Assembly: GCA_039111635.1 (NCBI GenBank)
Contig: JBCAQO010000027.1
Coordinates: 1 to 58,681 of the forward strand
Direction: 5' to 3'
Source: Heterobasidion occidentale
Lineage: Eukaryota; Basidiomycota; Agaricomycetes; Russulales; Bondarzewiaceae
DNA length: 58,681 bases
Shown: piece by piece, positions 34,901 through 46,809 of the stretch
Numbering within the stretch: the first letter of the stretch is position 1
Layout: every line of letters begins with the position of its first letter
The notes under the pieces: model-generated
What the model saw: only the letters and a program-made list of their open reading frames with translations
Told to the model about the DNA's origin: nothing
The model's database searches: none
Translations under genes and position numbers: made by a program

Positions 34901-35771
34901 TCAACGCAAGTCAGTGATTATAATGTTGTGCACGCGAATGGGTCGTCGACAACCGCGTCGAGGACCGAAGATCGACATCCAAGTGCTTACCTGTGAGCCC
35001 TGTGTTATAACGACACGTCCCGGGGGCATAGGGATATCGCCGACGTTCGGGATGTCGCCGACCGGCGTGAGCGGCGACGAGCTGTCTAAATACATGACTA
35101 CATGCACGAGCACCACGGGTATGTCAAGACACTGAAACGAGCCAGAAGAACAAAACGTATGATCGCGCACCCATACTCCATTGACGTGTTTGTCCGTTGG
35201 GCAGTATTACATTGGCGGTACACGCCACCCTGGTCAAGGGGGTTTTCAGGACGTAGCTGCAGCCGCGCCCGTAAGAAACAGATAGCCAAACGACGGACGT
35301 CCCAGGAGCAGGGGCAACTCACCGATTGCCCGGTGACTTCGCAGGGTAGCAGAGGAAAAACTGCTAAAGTGCACGCATGCAGCTTCTCACAAGGCGCGCA
35401 CGCAAGACTCAGGGGCCACTTACGCCTCTGACCCTGCTCGCGCCCCACCGTCTTCCATCTGACCTAGCAGAAACCCATCGTCGTTAGCGCATACTATCCC
35501 GATCTATAGTCACGGCCCCGGACGCCAGAGGGTCGCCGCGCTGCGGGCCCTCTAGAGTGCGAGTTGGGGAGACAAACCATCGTACGAAGGCGGTGCTGTC
35601 GTAGACGTAGATGTTGCCGACCCGGACTTGCCTGCACTCGGCTTCGTTGAGGTGCTCTGACCACAGAGGCAGCACGCCGCGCGCGGCGGCGTAGAACACC
35701 TTAGACGCGTCCTCGAGCGAGCGAAAGTAGGCGCCTGTGAGCGACGGACCGGTGGTGTAGTTCATGGGCAT
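34901..35771 (-). CDS. Minimal WOPR-domain (Gti1/Pac2 family) protein
   Basis: ATG 35771 begins MPMNYTTGPSLTGAYFRSLE. Exon 1 (to 35578) has ASKVFYAAARGVLPLWSEHLN and GNIYVYDSTAFVRW. Exon 2 gives SDGRRWGASRVRG, the hallmark of the WOPRa box, followed by FFLCYPAK. A fourth exon reads YVLKTPLTRVACTANVILPN and GQTRQWSM, and a fifth VMYLDSSSPLTPVGDIPNVG and PMPPGRVVITQGSQ, which match the WOPRb half. The frames join through four introns. The last exon is uncertain (stop at 34901 if the gtaagc near 34990 is not spliced). WOPR proteins are fungal DNA-binding regulators of morphology and conidiation. This one is about 200 residues, almost only the domain, without the long tail of Wor1/Ryp1/Pac2. Confidence 0.75.
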
Positions 35772-36593
35772 CGTGATGGGGCCGGGAGGTCAGGAGTCGA
35801 GGCTAATAGTGGGACTGGGCCCGGACCACTACGGATGCGGGCTGAGTGCGACTCGATTCAAGCAGCCCGACTCGTTCGACACTTACGGACATCATTTGCG
35901 TTTGCGAAAGATCAGGACCCGAGCCAGGTGATGGTCCTGGAGAAACGTTCAAAAGGTGGTGTGAGCGAGTATCTCGTTATTCTTGTTGTTACTGCAGGAT
36001 GCCCGACGGAAGCATACGCGTCCGATCTCAGAATTCGCACCCCGATCGCATAGTGATCGCATTGGCCAACTTCCAGACTCGCGTTATACTGTATGATACA
36101 GCAAACAATGAACCAACTCATAGATCCATCCCAAAACCCTCCGCGAAACGTTATGTTGGATTGTTTCGATTCGTATATATCATGTATAGACATATGCGTA
36201 GCGTCGTCGTCAAGAAAGCTCTAAGTCATATGTATGTATCACTGTCCGTCCGTGAGCCACGATCGACCTCGATGCACCTGGCAGAGAAAGGAATAGAAGA
36301 AGAGAGAAATCACAGAGGTATAGACCAGAAACGGAAATACGAAAAAGCGAAACAATCCACCCTAACGAAAATAACACTGAAAAGACTAGAAGACAGAGCT
36401 AAGAGGGCCAAAGAGACGGGAGAAAACACAGAAGAGGTGGTGTCGCGCATCGCCGGACGTTGTCTAGAAATAATGGTACAAGTTTCATCAGTCCGTGGGC
36501 AGGTCGCTGCCGTTGGGGTGTAGGTAGTAGAAAGTGCGCGTAGACGTGGGAGGAAATCACAACTCCTGGGAAAACGTGAACGAACAAGCCAAG
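35772..36593. other. Spacer between WOPR gene and UGP1 copy 2
   Basis: About 820 bp. It should contain the WOPR promoter and the 3' UTR of UGP1 copy 2. A 225-codon plus-strand ORF (35846-36523) is present, but its composition and lack of motifs suggest chance. Confidence 0.45.
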
Positions 36594-38810
36594 TCAGTAC
36601 AATCCGTCGAGAGAGATGGAACAGGGACGGGAACGCACGATCATGTTCAGGTTCCCAGACAACAATCCTTCCGACGTCAACCGGAAGATCGGAACGGGAG
36701 CGTATCGCGGATGCGTCAGTGACGGCTCTTAGAAGGATCAGAGAATTCTACGCACTGTTCTCCAGGATACATCCGTCGGGGATATCGATCCTTTGGCCCT
36801 CGTTCGCAACAACTGTTTTCCAAAGGGATAGATGAGGAAAGGAGGAGCGAAGCGCAAGGGCGAGTGGACGTACCGATGACGGTGCCTCGGAGCGTCACGT
36901 TGCGTCCGAAATAGACATCACCGGTGACGGTAAGGTGGTCAAGCTCTATGATCTTCGGGATTTTCTTGAAGCGCTTTTGGAACTGTTGGATCTGAACGAA
37001 GGGGGTTGTTTATCAGCCTTCGGTCTCTATCGGAATAGAAAATCGCCGGGAGGTCAAAAGAACAAGGCGGCACCAAGGTGGAGTGATTGTCAAGGGCTGC
37101 ACGGCACGCACCTTCTTAAAGTGATCGCCCAGCTTGATCACAGGAGTCGTCTCGAACATCCTGTTCTCATTGATGACGAGCTGACCATGCTCGAGCGAGT
37201 AGATGTCGCTCTTGATCAGCAGCAGGTCGGAACAGCTCTTGACGGGCAGGAAACGGCTACGGGGCACGTTGATGCCGTGTGCATTCCGGAAATGCTTGAT
37301 TGCCGCGCCCGCAGCAGTCTCGAGCTGTATGACCGCCTGCCCGTCATCGTTCACCTTGGGGTTAATGATGATCTCGAGTTCCATGCCTTCCGTGTCCATG
37401 ATATGCTTAAGCGCTGTGGTGAGAAGCGTGTAAACAATGGTGCAGCCGATCGCAAAATGTATAGAGCCGAACCCTTTAGGTTGATCCATAGGTTGTTCGT
37501 GTTGAAGATCTTGAATTTGCGAACTGCGGAGAAGAATGAATGAATGAGTAGATGAATGAGTGTAGATGCATGCCAAACACGGACTAGATTTGAACTCCTC
37601 GACGTGCTCGGATGGAACTTGGGCAACCTCTAACAAACGAATCGAGCCCTCGTAGTCGACAAGCGTACCGCCCTGAAATACACATGTCATTAGATGCTAG
37701 GGTCCTGGATGCAATGCCTCTCGAGAAACACACCTTGATGTCAGCCTTGGTCTTGTCTGTGACCTCCATCAAGTACTCGGCCTGAGTGTCGATCATGTGT
37801 TGCAAAATGCTCTGGTCGACACTGAAGGGGTCATGTCAGGTGCATGGGCGAATCGAAGGGCGGATTTGCTTACACTGCACCTAAATTGTCCGAGTTGGAC
37901 ACGAAGAGGTACTCCTTGCCTTCAGCGAGCAACTGGTCAAGGACACCAGAGTGGAGGAGGGCATTGTACAGGTCACCGTGGCCGGGGGGATACCAGTTCT
38001 TCTTGTCGTCATCCGCCGTCTTGGGGGCCGGGAGGAGGGTCTCCTTGTATATGCGGGGATAACGGGACTGGTTGAAGGTGGTGATGCGGAGCTGCTGGTT
38101 GGCGTACTTCTTGATGATGCGGAGGGTGTCATCGTGGGTGTTGAACGAGGTCATGAGAATCAACGGCACATCGACGCGATGGGTTGTGTTCAGGTGCTCG
38201 ATCTGACGGACCGTCAGGTCGAGGAACGTCATGTCGTCTTTGACTTCCAGCGCGCTCTTTGCGCCCGTCATCCCTGCGCGTCATGTCGTCATCTGGCCGT
38301 CCAAGAGCCGCAATGGACATCACCTACCCATGGATGTCCCAAGGCCGCCATTCACCTTGAGCACCGCGAGCTTGTTTAGGTTCGAGGAGTCCTTGGGCTT
38401 GATGAGCGACGCGTAGGGCACGATCTGATCCTTGCCGGGCGAGTGAATCCGGTCCCAGTCGCTACAGCGGTTGTGAGCGGCCCGACGCTTGGAGAGAGAC
38501 AGGCAAGGACTCACAGATCCTGGTTCTGTGCGCGCTCCGTAAGGTAGCGGGTGAAGAGGTAGAAGAAGGACTGCATTTCCGTGTCGAAGGCCTAGCGGAG
38601 AGGAGATGCGGTCGATCGACGCGATCGCGGAGCAGATCGGTGACGGCTCACCTTCTTCTGCTTGGAATCCTGCACGGTGCCGACGAGGCGGGAGAGCTCG
38701 TTGCGCATGGCCTTGGCGGCGACGCCGGTAGTGGCCGTCTTGAAATCAATGTGGCTGCTGCCTCGTGTGCGGGCGTTGAAGGAGTCGGCGCGGGGGAGGA
38801 GGTTTGCCAT
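36594..38810 (-). CDS. UGP1: UTP-glucose-1-phosphate uridylyltransferase, copy 2
   Basis: ATG 38810 starts [17 protein letters not shown] and the protein follows copy 1 throughout: [120 protein letters not shown]. Intron positions are shared except intron 1. In the last exon LLSGNLNM is followed by about 14 extra residues (ending [11 protein letters not shown] 36594-36596), where copy 1 stops after NLTMTEL. The reaction is the same UDP-glucose synthesis. The two genes converge on each other with the WOPR gene between, and their differences are mostly silent, so both are under purifying selection as far as can be seen. TATATAA lies about 92 bp upstream. Confidence 0.95.
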
Positions 38811-38901
38811 GTCTCTGTCGTGTGTGTGATTTATGTGGACGGGGGAGGTGGTGGTGGTAGAGAGGAGGAGGAGCTGGGCAGGACGGGGCCGGTGGTGACG
38901 T

Positions 38902-38908
38902 TTATATA
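38902..38908 (-). promoter_or_regulatory. TATA box of UGP1 copy 2
   Basis: TATATAA on the minus strand, about 92-98 bp upstream of the ATG at 38810. The spacing matches that of copy 1. Confidence 0.55.
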
Positions 38909-40677
38909 GCTCAGAGCCAAAGGCGGCGGAGAGAGACTCCACGGCAGCGGCAGTCCCCGCCGACGGGCCCTCCTCCTCCTCGATGCGCTCGCACCGCCAT
39001 TGTCCCCGCCGCCCCAGTGCGCGTCCCGCAGCATCCCCACCATGCTCGCATCAGACTCCACCGCGACGACCACCCGCTTGCGCGCGCTCCGTGTCTTGAT
39101 CGCCTGCAGGGGGACGCTCCGGGGCTCGGACGGGCTCCGCGGGACGTAGGTAGGCTGCTGGTGCTGTTGCTGGTACGACAAACGTGCATGCATGTATCGA
39201 TCTGCCCCGTGCGGCAGGCCGTGCCAACGCCCGCGCTCTGGACAGTGCACTTGCCTATATAGCGCCGAACGGCCAGTTTCGACGCGAAGGAGAGTATATC
39301 GGGCACCAGCACGACACCGCAAGCACGCACGGTAGAGCCGACTGGTCGAGCGGGTCGAGTTGCTTTCGCGTTCGAATTCGAGCGAACGCCGAAGCGTCTC
39401 GCGTGCGTCTTATCATCTGCCTCACCGTCGGCTATTCCACCGCAATCAGTCGCTGTCTAGACCCCCTTCCCCCTGGTACCTCTCCCTTCCTCCCCTCCCA
39501 CAAGACATCTGACGTGGACCACAGGTGCGTCTCTTGAACGGTGATTGTTCGGAATGTCGCCCGTCCGAGCATAGCCATGGCACACCGTGGCTCTCCTTTG
39601 CCTCATGAAGCAAGTGCGGCAGAACCTTTCAGACCTGGCAGAACTACTCGGTGACCCGCAGCTGGTCACGGTTAGGGTGGGCAGCAAAAGCGCATATAAT
39701 TCTACCAATGCCTATTTTCGCAGGCGCTCAGCGATTTGCACGATCTTCGGTCCCAAAATTTCGCTGAGATGCTATGAATACGCATGCACACTTTCCATTC
39801 AACCAACGCATGGTACATATTGGTGGCAGTAGAGAGCATTGATTTGAGAAACGGAAGTCTCCGTGAATATACCCAGACTTGGCCACCCCACTACTCCACG
39901 AGATCAAAGAGGCGGCCGGTAGACAGCGCGAGACACTGCGTATTGAAGATCCGAGGCCGCATGGCCAGCGGAGGAGATGAACTTCTGAAATGGAGTAATG
40001 AGAATTTTGCCCCAAGGAAAGTAGGCTTCAGAATAGACCAAGCAATGTCCCCCTTCGAGGCAAAAAGACCGTCGTCGTCGAAGCTCGGAGGCTCCACCGC
40101 GCAAAGTGGATCTATGGACCGTGTTGCCCGGCAAATGAGCCTAGGCAACACACCGAGATGTGTCTAATAGCAACCCCATCTTCCAATGGCGATTCGAGTC
40201 TCAGGCTTCGAGGCACAAGTGTGTGTAACCTTTCTGAGTTCGTGTCACCTCAGTTCCATGTAGCACAGGAGGACTTTTGACGAGATTTACGGTCAGCCTC
40301 CTGCTCCGTCGGCAAGTGGATCGAGTCGGGTAGGGCTTTGAGGATCCATCATCTCGTTGTTCAAGAGTAGCCAGTAAAACAAGGCTGATGCCAGATAAAT
40401 GAATGGTCGGGATAATCCGATAAAGGAACATCCAGTTGAAGGATACCTTTTCAGAGAACAAGCGACGCACAAAGGAGTGGAGATGGCCATTTACACCAAT
40501 ATGAGAGCAAGACAAGGGAACAACCCGCTCGAAGATGGTCAGGGTATCTTGAGTCGAAGTGGCTGAAGGGCCGGAGAACCCCGTTCGGAGTCTGAATTAT
40601 GCGCAAACCTTGTTTGGTGAGTATCATCCAAACCTTGCATCTCGAGTTCACGACACCCAACCTCAAGACTATCCGAC
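38909..40677. other. Intergenic region between UGP1 copy 2 and eS8
   Basis: About 1.77 kb between two divergent genes. The part next to UGP1 copy 2 is GC-rich and purine/pyrimidine-biased. ORFs such as 39587-39832 (plus) and 39891-40151 (minus) are short and without motifs. I see no RNA gene and no terminal repeats. Confidence 0.45.
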
Positions 40678-41751
40678 ATGGGTCAGTGCTGCTGGTCTGC
40701 TCGATGTCGGGGAGAATGATCCACTAATACTCCCCTCCTTTTTCTCCTCGCGCTCTGGGCCTTCGAAAAACACAGGTAAGGACCGATCCCAGTTTTTGCG
40801 AATTTTGACCAACGACTTGTGCTGATTTTCGACCCTTCTCCCTTCCACAGGTATCTCCCGCTCATCTCGCCACAAACGCTCTGCGACGGGCGCCCAGCGT
40901 GCGCACTACCGCAAGAAGCGAAAGTTCGAGCTCGGTCGCCAGGCCGCCAACACCAAGCTCGGCCCTAAGCGTGTCCACTCCGTCCGTGTCCGCGGTGGAA
41001 ACACCAAGTTCCGCGCTCTCCGTCTCGAAGGTGGTAACTTTGCGTGGGGCTCTGAGCATGTCACGAAAAAGACGCGCATCATCGGTGTCGTGCGTACCTA
41101 TTTTTGTCTGCTGGACTATTTTTCGGGGCCTGTGTTGAGATGCACTTTTTTGCTGTGCCTGTTTTTTCTGCGGGGGCGATACAGGTCTACAACGCATCGA
41201 ACAACGAGTTGGTCCGCACGAACACCCTCGTGAAGGGCGCTATCATCCAGGTCGATGCTACTCCCTTCAGGCAATGGTATGAGTCGCACGTGGGTATATT
41301 CTTCTCTGCCATGACGAGGATGATGTTGACGAGGGAACGCAGTACGCCACACCCGTATCGAAGAAGGCATTGAAGGCGTTGCCCACGGAGACCAAGGAGG
41401 GTGAGGAGAAAAAGCTGTCGAACCACGCACAGCGGAACCTCGACGCGAGGAAGAAGGGTGCGTGCATTCTCTGGACCAAGCGGCGTGGGCTGACTTGTCG
41501 TTTGAATTGCAGAGTCGAAGATCGACCCGATCCTCGAGAGCCAGTTTGGTGCTGGTCGGTTGTACGCTGTCATCTCGAGTCGTCCCGGCCAGTGCGGGCG
41601 CGCGGACGGCTACATTCTGGAGGGCAAGGAGCTCGAGGTGCGTTTGAATTTAACCCTTTTCGCTCTACGATGTGACGGCTGACGTGCGAGGATCAGTTCT
41701 ACCTCAGGAAGCTTCGCAGCGGCAAGCAGAAGCACGCACACGGCGCATGAG
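40678..41751 (+). CDS. RPS8: 40S ribosomal protein eS8 (S8)
   Basis: The first coding exon is four bases (ATGG, 40678-40681) before a gtcagt donor. Exon 2 starts at 40851 and completes Gly2, giving the invariant start M-G-I-S-R. It continues [56 protein letters not shown], then [55 protein letters not shown] and [20 protein letters not shown], ending GKQKHAHGA with TGA 41749-41751. Five or six exons are read. eS8 is a structural protein of the small ribosomal subunit body. The model has an unusual acidic insert [12 protein letters not shown] near 41325, which is common in fungal eS8. Confidence 0.95.
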
Positions 41752-42202
41752 GATAGGTTGAGCGTATTGTTGCATTCTAGTGTAGTATTCGAGTGGTGGG
41801 GCATCCGGCACAGGATTCATGATTGAACGCCCTACTATTGCATTTCTTTTCTTTCTCGCTTTTATTGTATGAGACCCATGCACATGCCGCCCTGAGAAAT
41901 CTATGAGAGCCGCGACCCACCTCGGCCTGAAAGTAAGACAAAGCTGGAGTGAGAGTGGCGGTGGACGTTTCAGATGGCAAAGGGGGGTGGGTTTGTTGTT
42001 CAGATTGCTGTGGCAATGATCGTGTTGTGGCCCTGTGCGGGAATGGCGAATAAAAGTAGTCAGCCACGCGCTACGCCGGTCCAAAACTTCTGTCTCCATC
42101 TCCTTCCTCTTCCCGTCCAGTTCGTCTCCTCGCCCTTCCTTCCTCCCCTCCCCTCCCTCCCTCCCCTCCACCCTTCGCTCGCCGCAGCGCGCCCATCGAG
42201 AG
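41752..42202. other. Intergenic with pyrimidine-rich leader of SET9
   Basis: About 450 bp. The last 80 bp before the SET9 ATG are strongly CT-rich (42095-42190), a usual feature of fungal promoters and leaders. No gene is seen. Confidence 0.5.
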
Positions 42203-45200
42203 ATGGTCAACAAACACGGCGTCTCGTCAGAGCGCACCAGCATCACAGCATGGAAGAACACGAAGGTCATGAACATGCACGACCTCTCTCGCGATGACGA
42301 CTTCCTCTCCCACCTCCTCGTCGAGAAACTTGGCACCGCAACAATCCCACTTCTGGTGCACAAAATGGACCCGAGCCGCTTCGTGCCAAAAGTCAAAGTT
42401 GAAGAGCTCATGACCATTGTCCGACGCGTGAGCAATCCTCACCCCCTGTCCCGCCTCAATCCCCTCCTGAACGCGTCTTATGTCCTCGCTCTGTCACATC
42501 TGTGTCTTGTGCGCTCAGATGATCCAAACCAAGGGCCCGCCGCAGAACGTCATTCGCGAGGCCGTCACGCAACTCCTATAGTGCGTGTCTCACACCTGCC
42601 TCTCCCACCGCCACTGCGCCTCGCCCCGTCCTCACTCCCGCCTTTCCCACAGCATATCCGCCGTGCGTTGGTACACCAAGTCTTTCACTCAAAAACAGCT
42701 CAACGCATTTGCCACGTATGTATCCTTCCCTGCCGTCTTCGCCCTATCTTCCATATCCGCAGGCAGGTCGCTCAAAGGGCGCATTTCCCTCCTTCCTCTC
42801 CAACAGGCATGCATCCCGCTATTTTGAGCTCTACCTCCCCACAGGCTCCATCGAGATCGCCCATACCCAACGATATACCCACCGCACAGGCAAATCGGAA
42901 CTGTGCATCCTCGCCACCCGCCCCCTCGCCCCTGGCACTGTCATTACCGAACTCAAGGGCTCCATGGCTGACCTTACCGAGCAAGAAGACCAGGAGCTCA
43001 AGTCCACCGATCGCCGCCAGCCTTCTGGCGGCATCCGTCGCGACTTCAGTGTCATCCACTCCAAACAGCTCAAGAAGAACCATCTCTTCTTAGGCCCGGC
43101 CCGGTTCGTCAACGTGAGCCTTGTTCTACCCTTCTACCCCTATTACGCTTCGCTCAACCAACCGCGCACATCGCTCCGCGTGTCACATCGCGGCGGCGAT
43201 ACAGCATGATTGCGATAACAATTGCGAGCTCTTTCGCGAAGGGCGGTACATCACGTTTCGCGTCATCAGGCCTATAGCAATTGGCGAGGAGGTGACGGCA
43301 CACTACGGAGATGCTTACTGTACGTCCCTCATATTTTAACGCTTCCCCATGCGCGCCTTCTGATTTCTGACGTTGGGGCACAGTTGGGCGTGGCAACCGC
43401 CATTGTCTCTGCGAAACGTGCGAACGCAACGGCGTGGGAGGCTACGGCCCCCAGGCGGCGGACGATTTATCAGATGGCGGCTCGTCCGACGTAGAGCCCG
43501 AAGGCGACGAAGCACAGCCAGAAGTCAATGTCAACGAGCGGCGTACGCGACGGGGCGTCTATGCGGTGCTGAAGGAAAGCGATGACGAAGACGCCGACGA
43601 GGAGGAAGAGGAGCCTGCAATGGAACTCCAGGCCGAGGTTGAGACCGGCTTCTTGTCCGTACCCGCTGCCTCGTCTCGTGCATCCAGCGCGGCCGCGAAG
43701 AACTTTCTGACGCCCGACCCCGAACCGAGTATCTCCTCGGCAGCAGGCACGCCGAGCATGGAAGACGGCCGCAGACGCACGCGTCCTGCCGCCGCGCCAG
43801 TCGAACTCGTGATCTCCACGCGCGGTCAGAAAGCGCGTGCGGCCTCGCTGGCTGCCCAGGTCCAGTCGCTTCCTACACCACCGCTGTCTGACGATGCTGC
43901 CTCGCTCCCCGAGCGCAGACCTAGGCCACCACGTGCTATGCGGGCACGCCTCGCGGCGTTGCGTGGCAGCGAGGACATGGCGACGCGCCCGTCTACGCCT
44001 ATGGATAAAGGCAAGGCGAAAGCCCAAGCGAGTGCTGAGCCCGAGCCGCGTGTGCTTCGCGGGCGGCAGTTGGCTGCAGCATCAGCGTCGGCGCCTCCGG
44101 GACCCGCGCCAGGAAGCAAATTGAAGGCCAAGGAAAAGCAGAAGGAGAAGGAGAAACAGAAATTGCCGACCTGCGAGACGTGCCTCAAGGTGCTCCCGAT
44201 CATTTCCTTGGACCAGAAAGTCATCTGGGGCGATTTCGATAACCCGAGTGGTAAAGGCAAAGGCAAGAAGAAGGAAAAGCGAGAATGCCCCAGGTGCGTC
44301 CATGCTTGATTTTATAGCTGCTGCCTCTTCTCCATTTGTTTACCTGTTTTTGTTTTTCGCAGGTGCCTGCGTCACTTCGCCATATACTCCCACTCGTGGC
44401 CAAATCGGACTGCGGCCCAAGCCGCCGCTTTTATTCCGACCCCGCGCGAAAATACCCCCGCAGAATCTGCATCCCGCGCGGTTCCGCAAAAGTTTCTTCC
44501 TGTGCTCGATAAGAAGCTCTCGATAGCGGCGTCGAGTTCGACCCTCAAGCGCCCGCGTGAGAGAAGCACAACTATCGAAGAAAGCGCGCCCAAGCGGCGC
44601 AAGCTCCCACCGCCCCCCACCAAGCCTTCTCAACAACGGCGGCCACCAGATCGTCCCAGAGGCCAAAGCCCCGTCGCGTCGTCCTCGCGGCCCGCTGCCG
44701 CCACTTCCTTCACCCCGGTCTCGCTCCCAACGAAGCGCAAACGTGGGAGACCGCCGCTGCGCCAGTTCCCGTCGCGCGCACCACCCGCCATCGTCCGCGT
44801 GCCCGCCCCGAGCACGGCCGCCTCGCAGTCCCCGAGCCGGACGCCCAAATCGCGCGCGGTGGACGATCAGCCGCGCGATTCGAATGGGCGATTCGGCAAG
44901 AAGGGTTCCTCCGTGGCACCGACGAGCGCGAGCGCACCCTTCGCCACAAGTGATCCCCCCGAAGTGCTCCCCTCTACTCCGGAAGCTGAGCCCACAGATT
45001 TCAGGGCGTCTGCCATGCCGTCGCTTAACGACGACGATCTGGAGCTCAGCTATCCCGACTATCCTGAGGATGAGGACGAGGATGAGGACGATACCGCGCC
45101 AGAGTCCAAGCGCCAGAGGGTGCATCCTGACTACGACTCGGGCCTGGAATATCTCAGCGCATTTGAGAAAGTTCGAGACGAGGAGGAGGAGGATGAGGAT

Positions 45201-46809
45201 GAGGATGAGGATGATGAGGAAGAAGATGACGACGACGAGAATGACAGCGAGCCCGTGACATTCGCAGGCGGGCTGTCTTTCCATCCCAACCCGGGATCTT
45301 TTGCGCGGCGCAAGTGGGCACCGCCACTGCCCGCACCAGAGTCCCCACTGAGAAGGGAACGAAGCTTGCCTGCGAACAGCGAGCTTGAAGAGACAGAGGA
45401 CCACGTAGACACATATGATTCTGTGGTTTCTGCGCCAGTTCGACCCCACCGCGTTGAGGATGACGACCTCGAATATCTCAGTGACGTTGGGGAGACGTTG
45501 CAAGGCCAAGATCAAAGCTTGCAAGATGCCGATGCAGAGACCGTGGAGGAGGAAGATGATGAAGAGGAAGTACAAGAAGTCGAGGCCCCTATCATTTCCC
45601 GACCACGGACATTTTCGTCGGGAGGCGCGTTGTGGAAGCCCTCGCCCATTAACTTTGCGACGAGACGGTGGTCGGAGAAAGCCGGCCGGGCGGACAGACA
45701 AGCGCTCGTAGGCCTCGATGTCAGGCCGCCCGTCAGCAGCGGTCGCGCCAAGTACGGGCTGAAGCTGCTCGACATGTGGGAGGCACAAGGGAAGTCCGGG
45801 CGCAACGTGACACAGTCGTCTAAAACCCCCACTTTCCACGGTATGACGCAGAGCACGGCGGCGGAGCATTGGGACCTGTTCGACCTTGGGTCATCGTCCT
45901 CTGGAGAAGAGGTGAGTTAAACATTTCACGCCGTCGGTCTGATAGCGTCCGGTCTGCCCAGCAGGCAGGCCTTTGATTCCCTTTGTATTCATCCTTTTCC
46001 CTTGTGCTCTTTATACTCATTGTTAGAACTTGCAGGATGTGGTGCTGCCCGATTCGCCGGAGCCTTCCAAGTTCGCGCTGAGGTCTCGCGTGACTTTCAG
46101 CCCTCGACCCCTCTCCCTTTCCCCCCTTTCAAAGCCATCTGTTGTTGTCAAGTCGGTCGAGCAAGACGCTGCCAACGACCAGGTCGAGGTCACTCAGGCC
46201 GACACTCCTTCGGACACTCAAGGTGACACATCTCGGGCCGAAGTTGAAGAAGCGTTGCTTCTCGACGACCGCTCGACGCAGGTCACAATCGTAGGATCCT
46301 CTGTCCAAGGGAGCGTGAATGTCACTGCAGACGAACCGTCGGAGGTGGCTACTCTCGACTCAGATGACAGCTCTGTCTACGACTACCAAAGAATTCACGG
46401 ACCCGTCGAGCCCGGTGATGACGCCGTCGATAAAGTGACCACTGACGGCTTCCCCGATGACCGCAAGAACGATAACGGTCCAGTTGGCAACGATCCCATC
46501 AATCTCCTGACGATGAACGCCGCAGCCGAAAAGCTTGTCGAAGGCGTCGGGACGATCCTCGACAATCTCCTCAAGGCTACGAACCTTTTCTCCCTGCCCG
46601 GCCCCCGTCCGTTCTCGTCCAGTACCCCCTACAAGCTGCCACTAGCGCGCAAAGTCACCGCTAGACCCGCCCCGCGTTCTCGCGCTTCCACTGGATCCTC
46701 CCTCCCCAAGCCCCGAAAGCCTTACGCCCACCCGACCTCACCCCTCGCCGTCCCACATCACGCATCATCTGCTAGGCTCGTGGATGGGTCGTGGGACTCG
46801 GACGCATAG
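42203..46809 (+). CDS. SET9: SET9-type histone H4-lysine-20 methyltransferase
   Basis: ATG 42203, multi-exon. The N-terminal helical region (LSRDDDFLSHLLVEKLGTAT, MIQTKGPPQNVIREAVTQLL, VRWYTKSFTQKQLNAF) is typical of Suv4-20/Set9. The SET domain runs YFELYLPTGSIEIAHTQRYT, GKSELCILATRPLAPGTVIT, FLGPARFVN, HDCDNNCELFREGRYITFRV and GEEVTAHYGDAYFGRGNRHC, followed by a Cys-rich post-SET piece CLCETCERNG. The remaining about 950 residues are disordered, with acidic and Pro/Ser-rich tracts, and a zinc-ribbon-like CETCLKVLP (44170) with ECPRC (44284) and CLRH. Set9 methylates H4K20 and supports DNA damage checkpoint signalling in fungi. The last exon begins near 46036. The stop is at 46807-46809. The very long tail is notable, and its ends depend on intron calls. 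Confidence 0.88.
45171..45243 (+). repeat. GAGGAT/GAGGAG microsatellite coding an acidic tract in SET9
   Basis: A run of Glu and Asp codons built on GAG, GAT and GAC repeats. It encodes an almost unbroken acidic stretch of about 24 residues within the disordered tail and is likely length-variable. Confidence 0.75.

Noticed and set aside
35846..36523. A 225-codon plus-strand ORF between the WOPR gene and UGP1 copy 2
   Set aside because: No domain or homology block, and it overlaps the expected WOPR promoter and UGP1 3' region. Treated as chance.
40682..40850. Possible intronic C/D snoRNA in eS8 intron 1
   Set aside because: Only a weak C-like AATGATC and a CTGA are seen, with no terminal stem. 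Not supportable.
44340..45869. A 509-codon minus-strand ORF
   Set aside because: It is the reverse shadow of the SET9 coding exon, low-complexity and without motifs.
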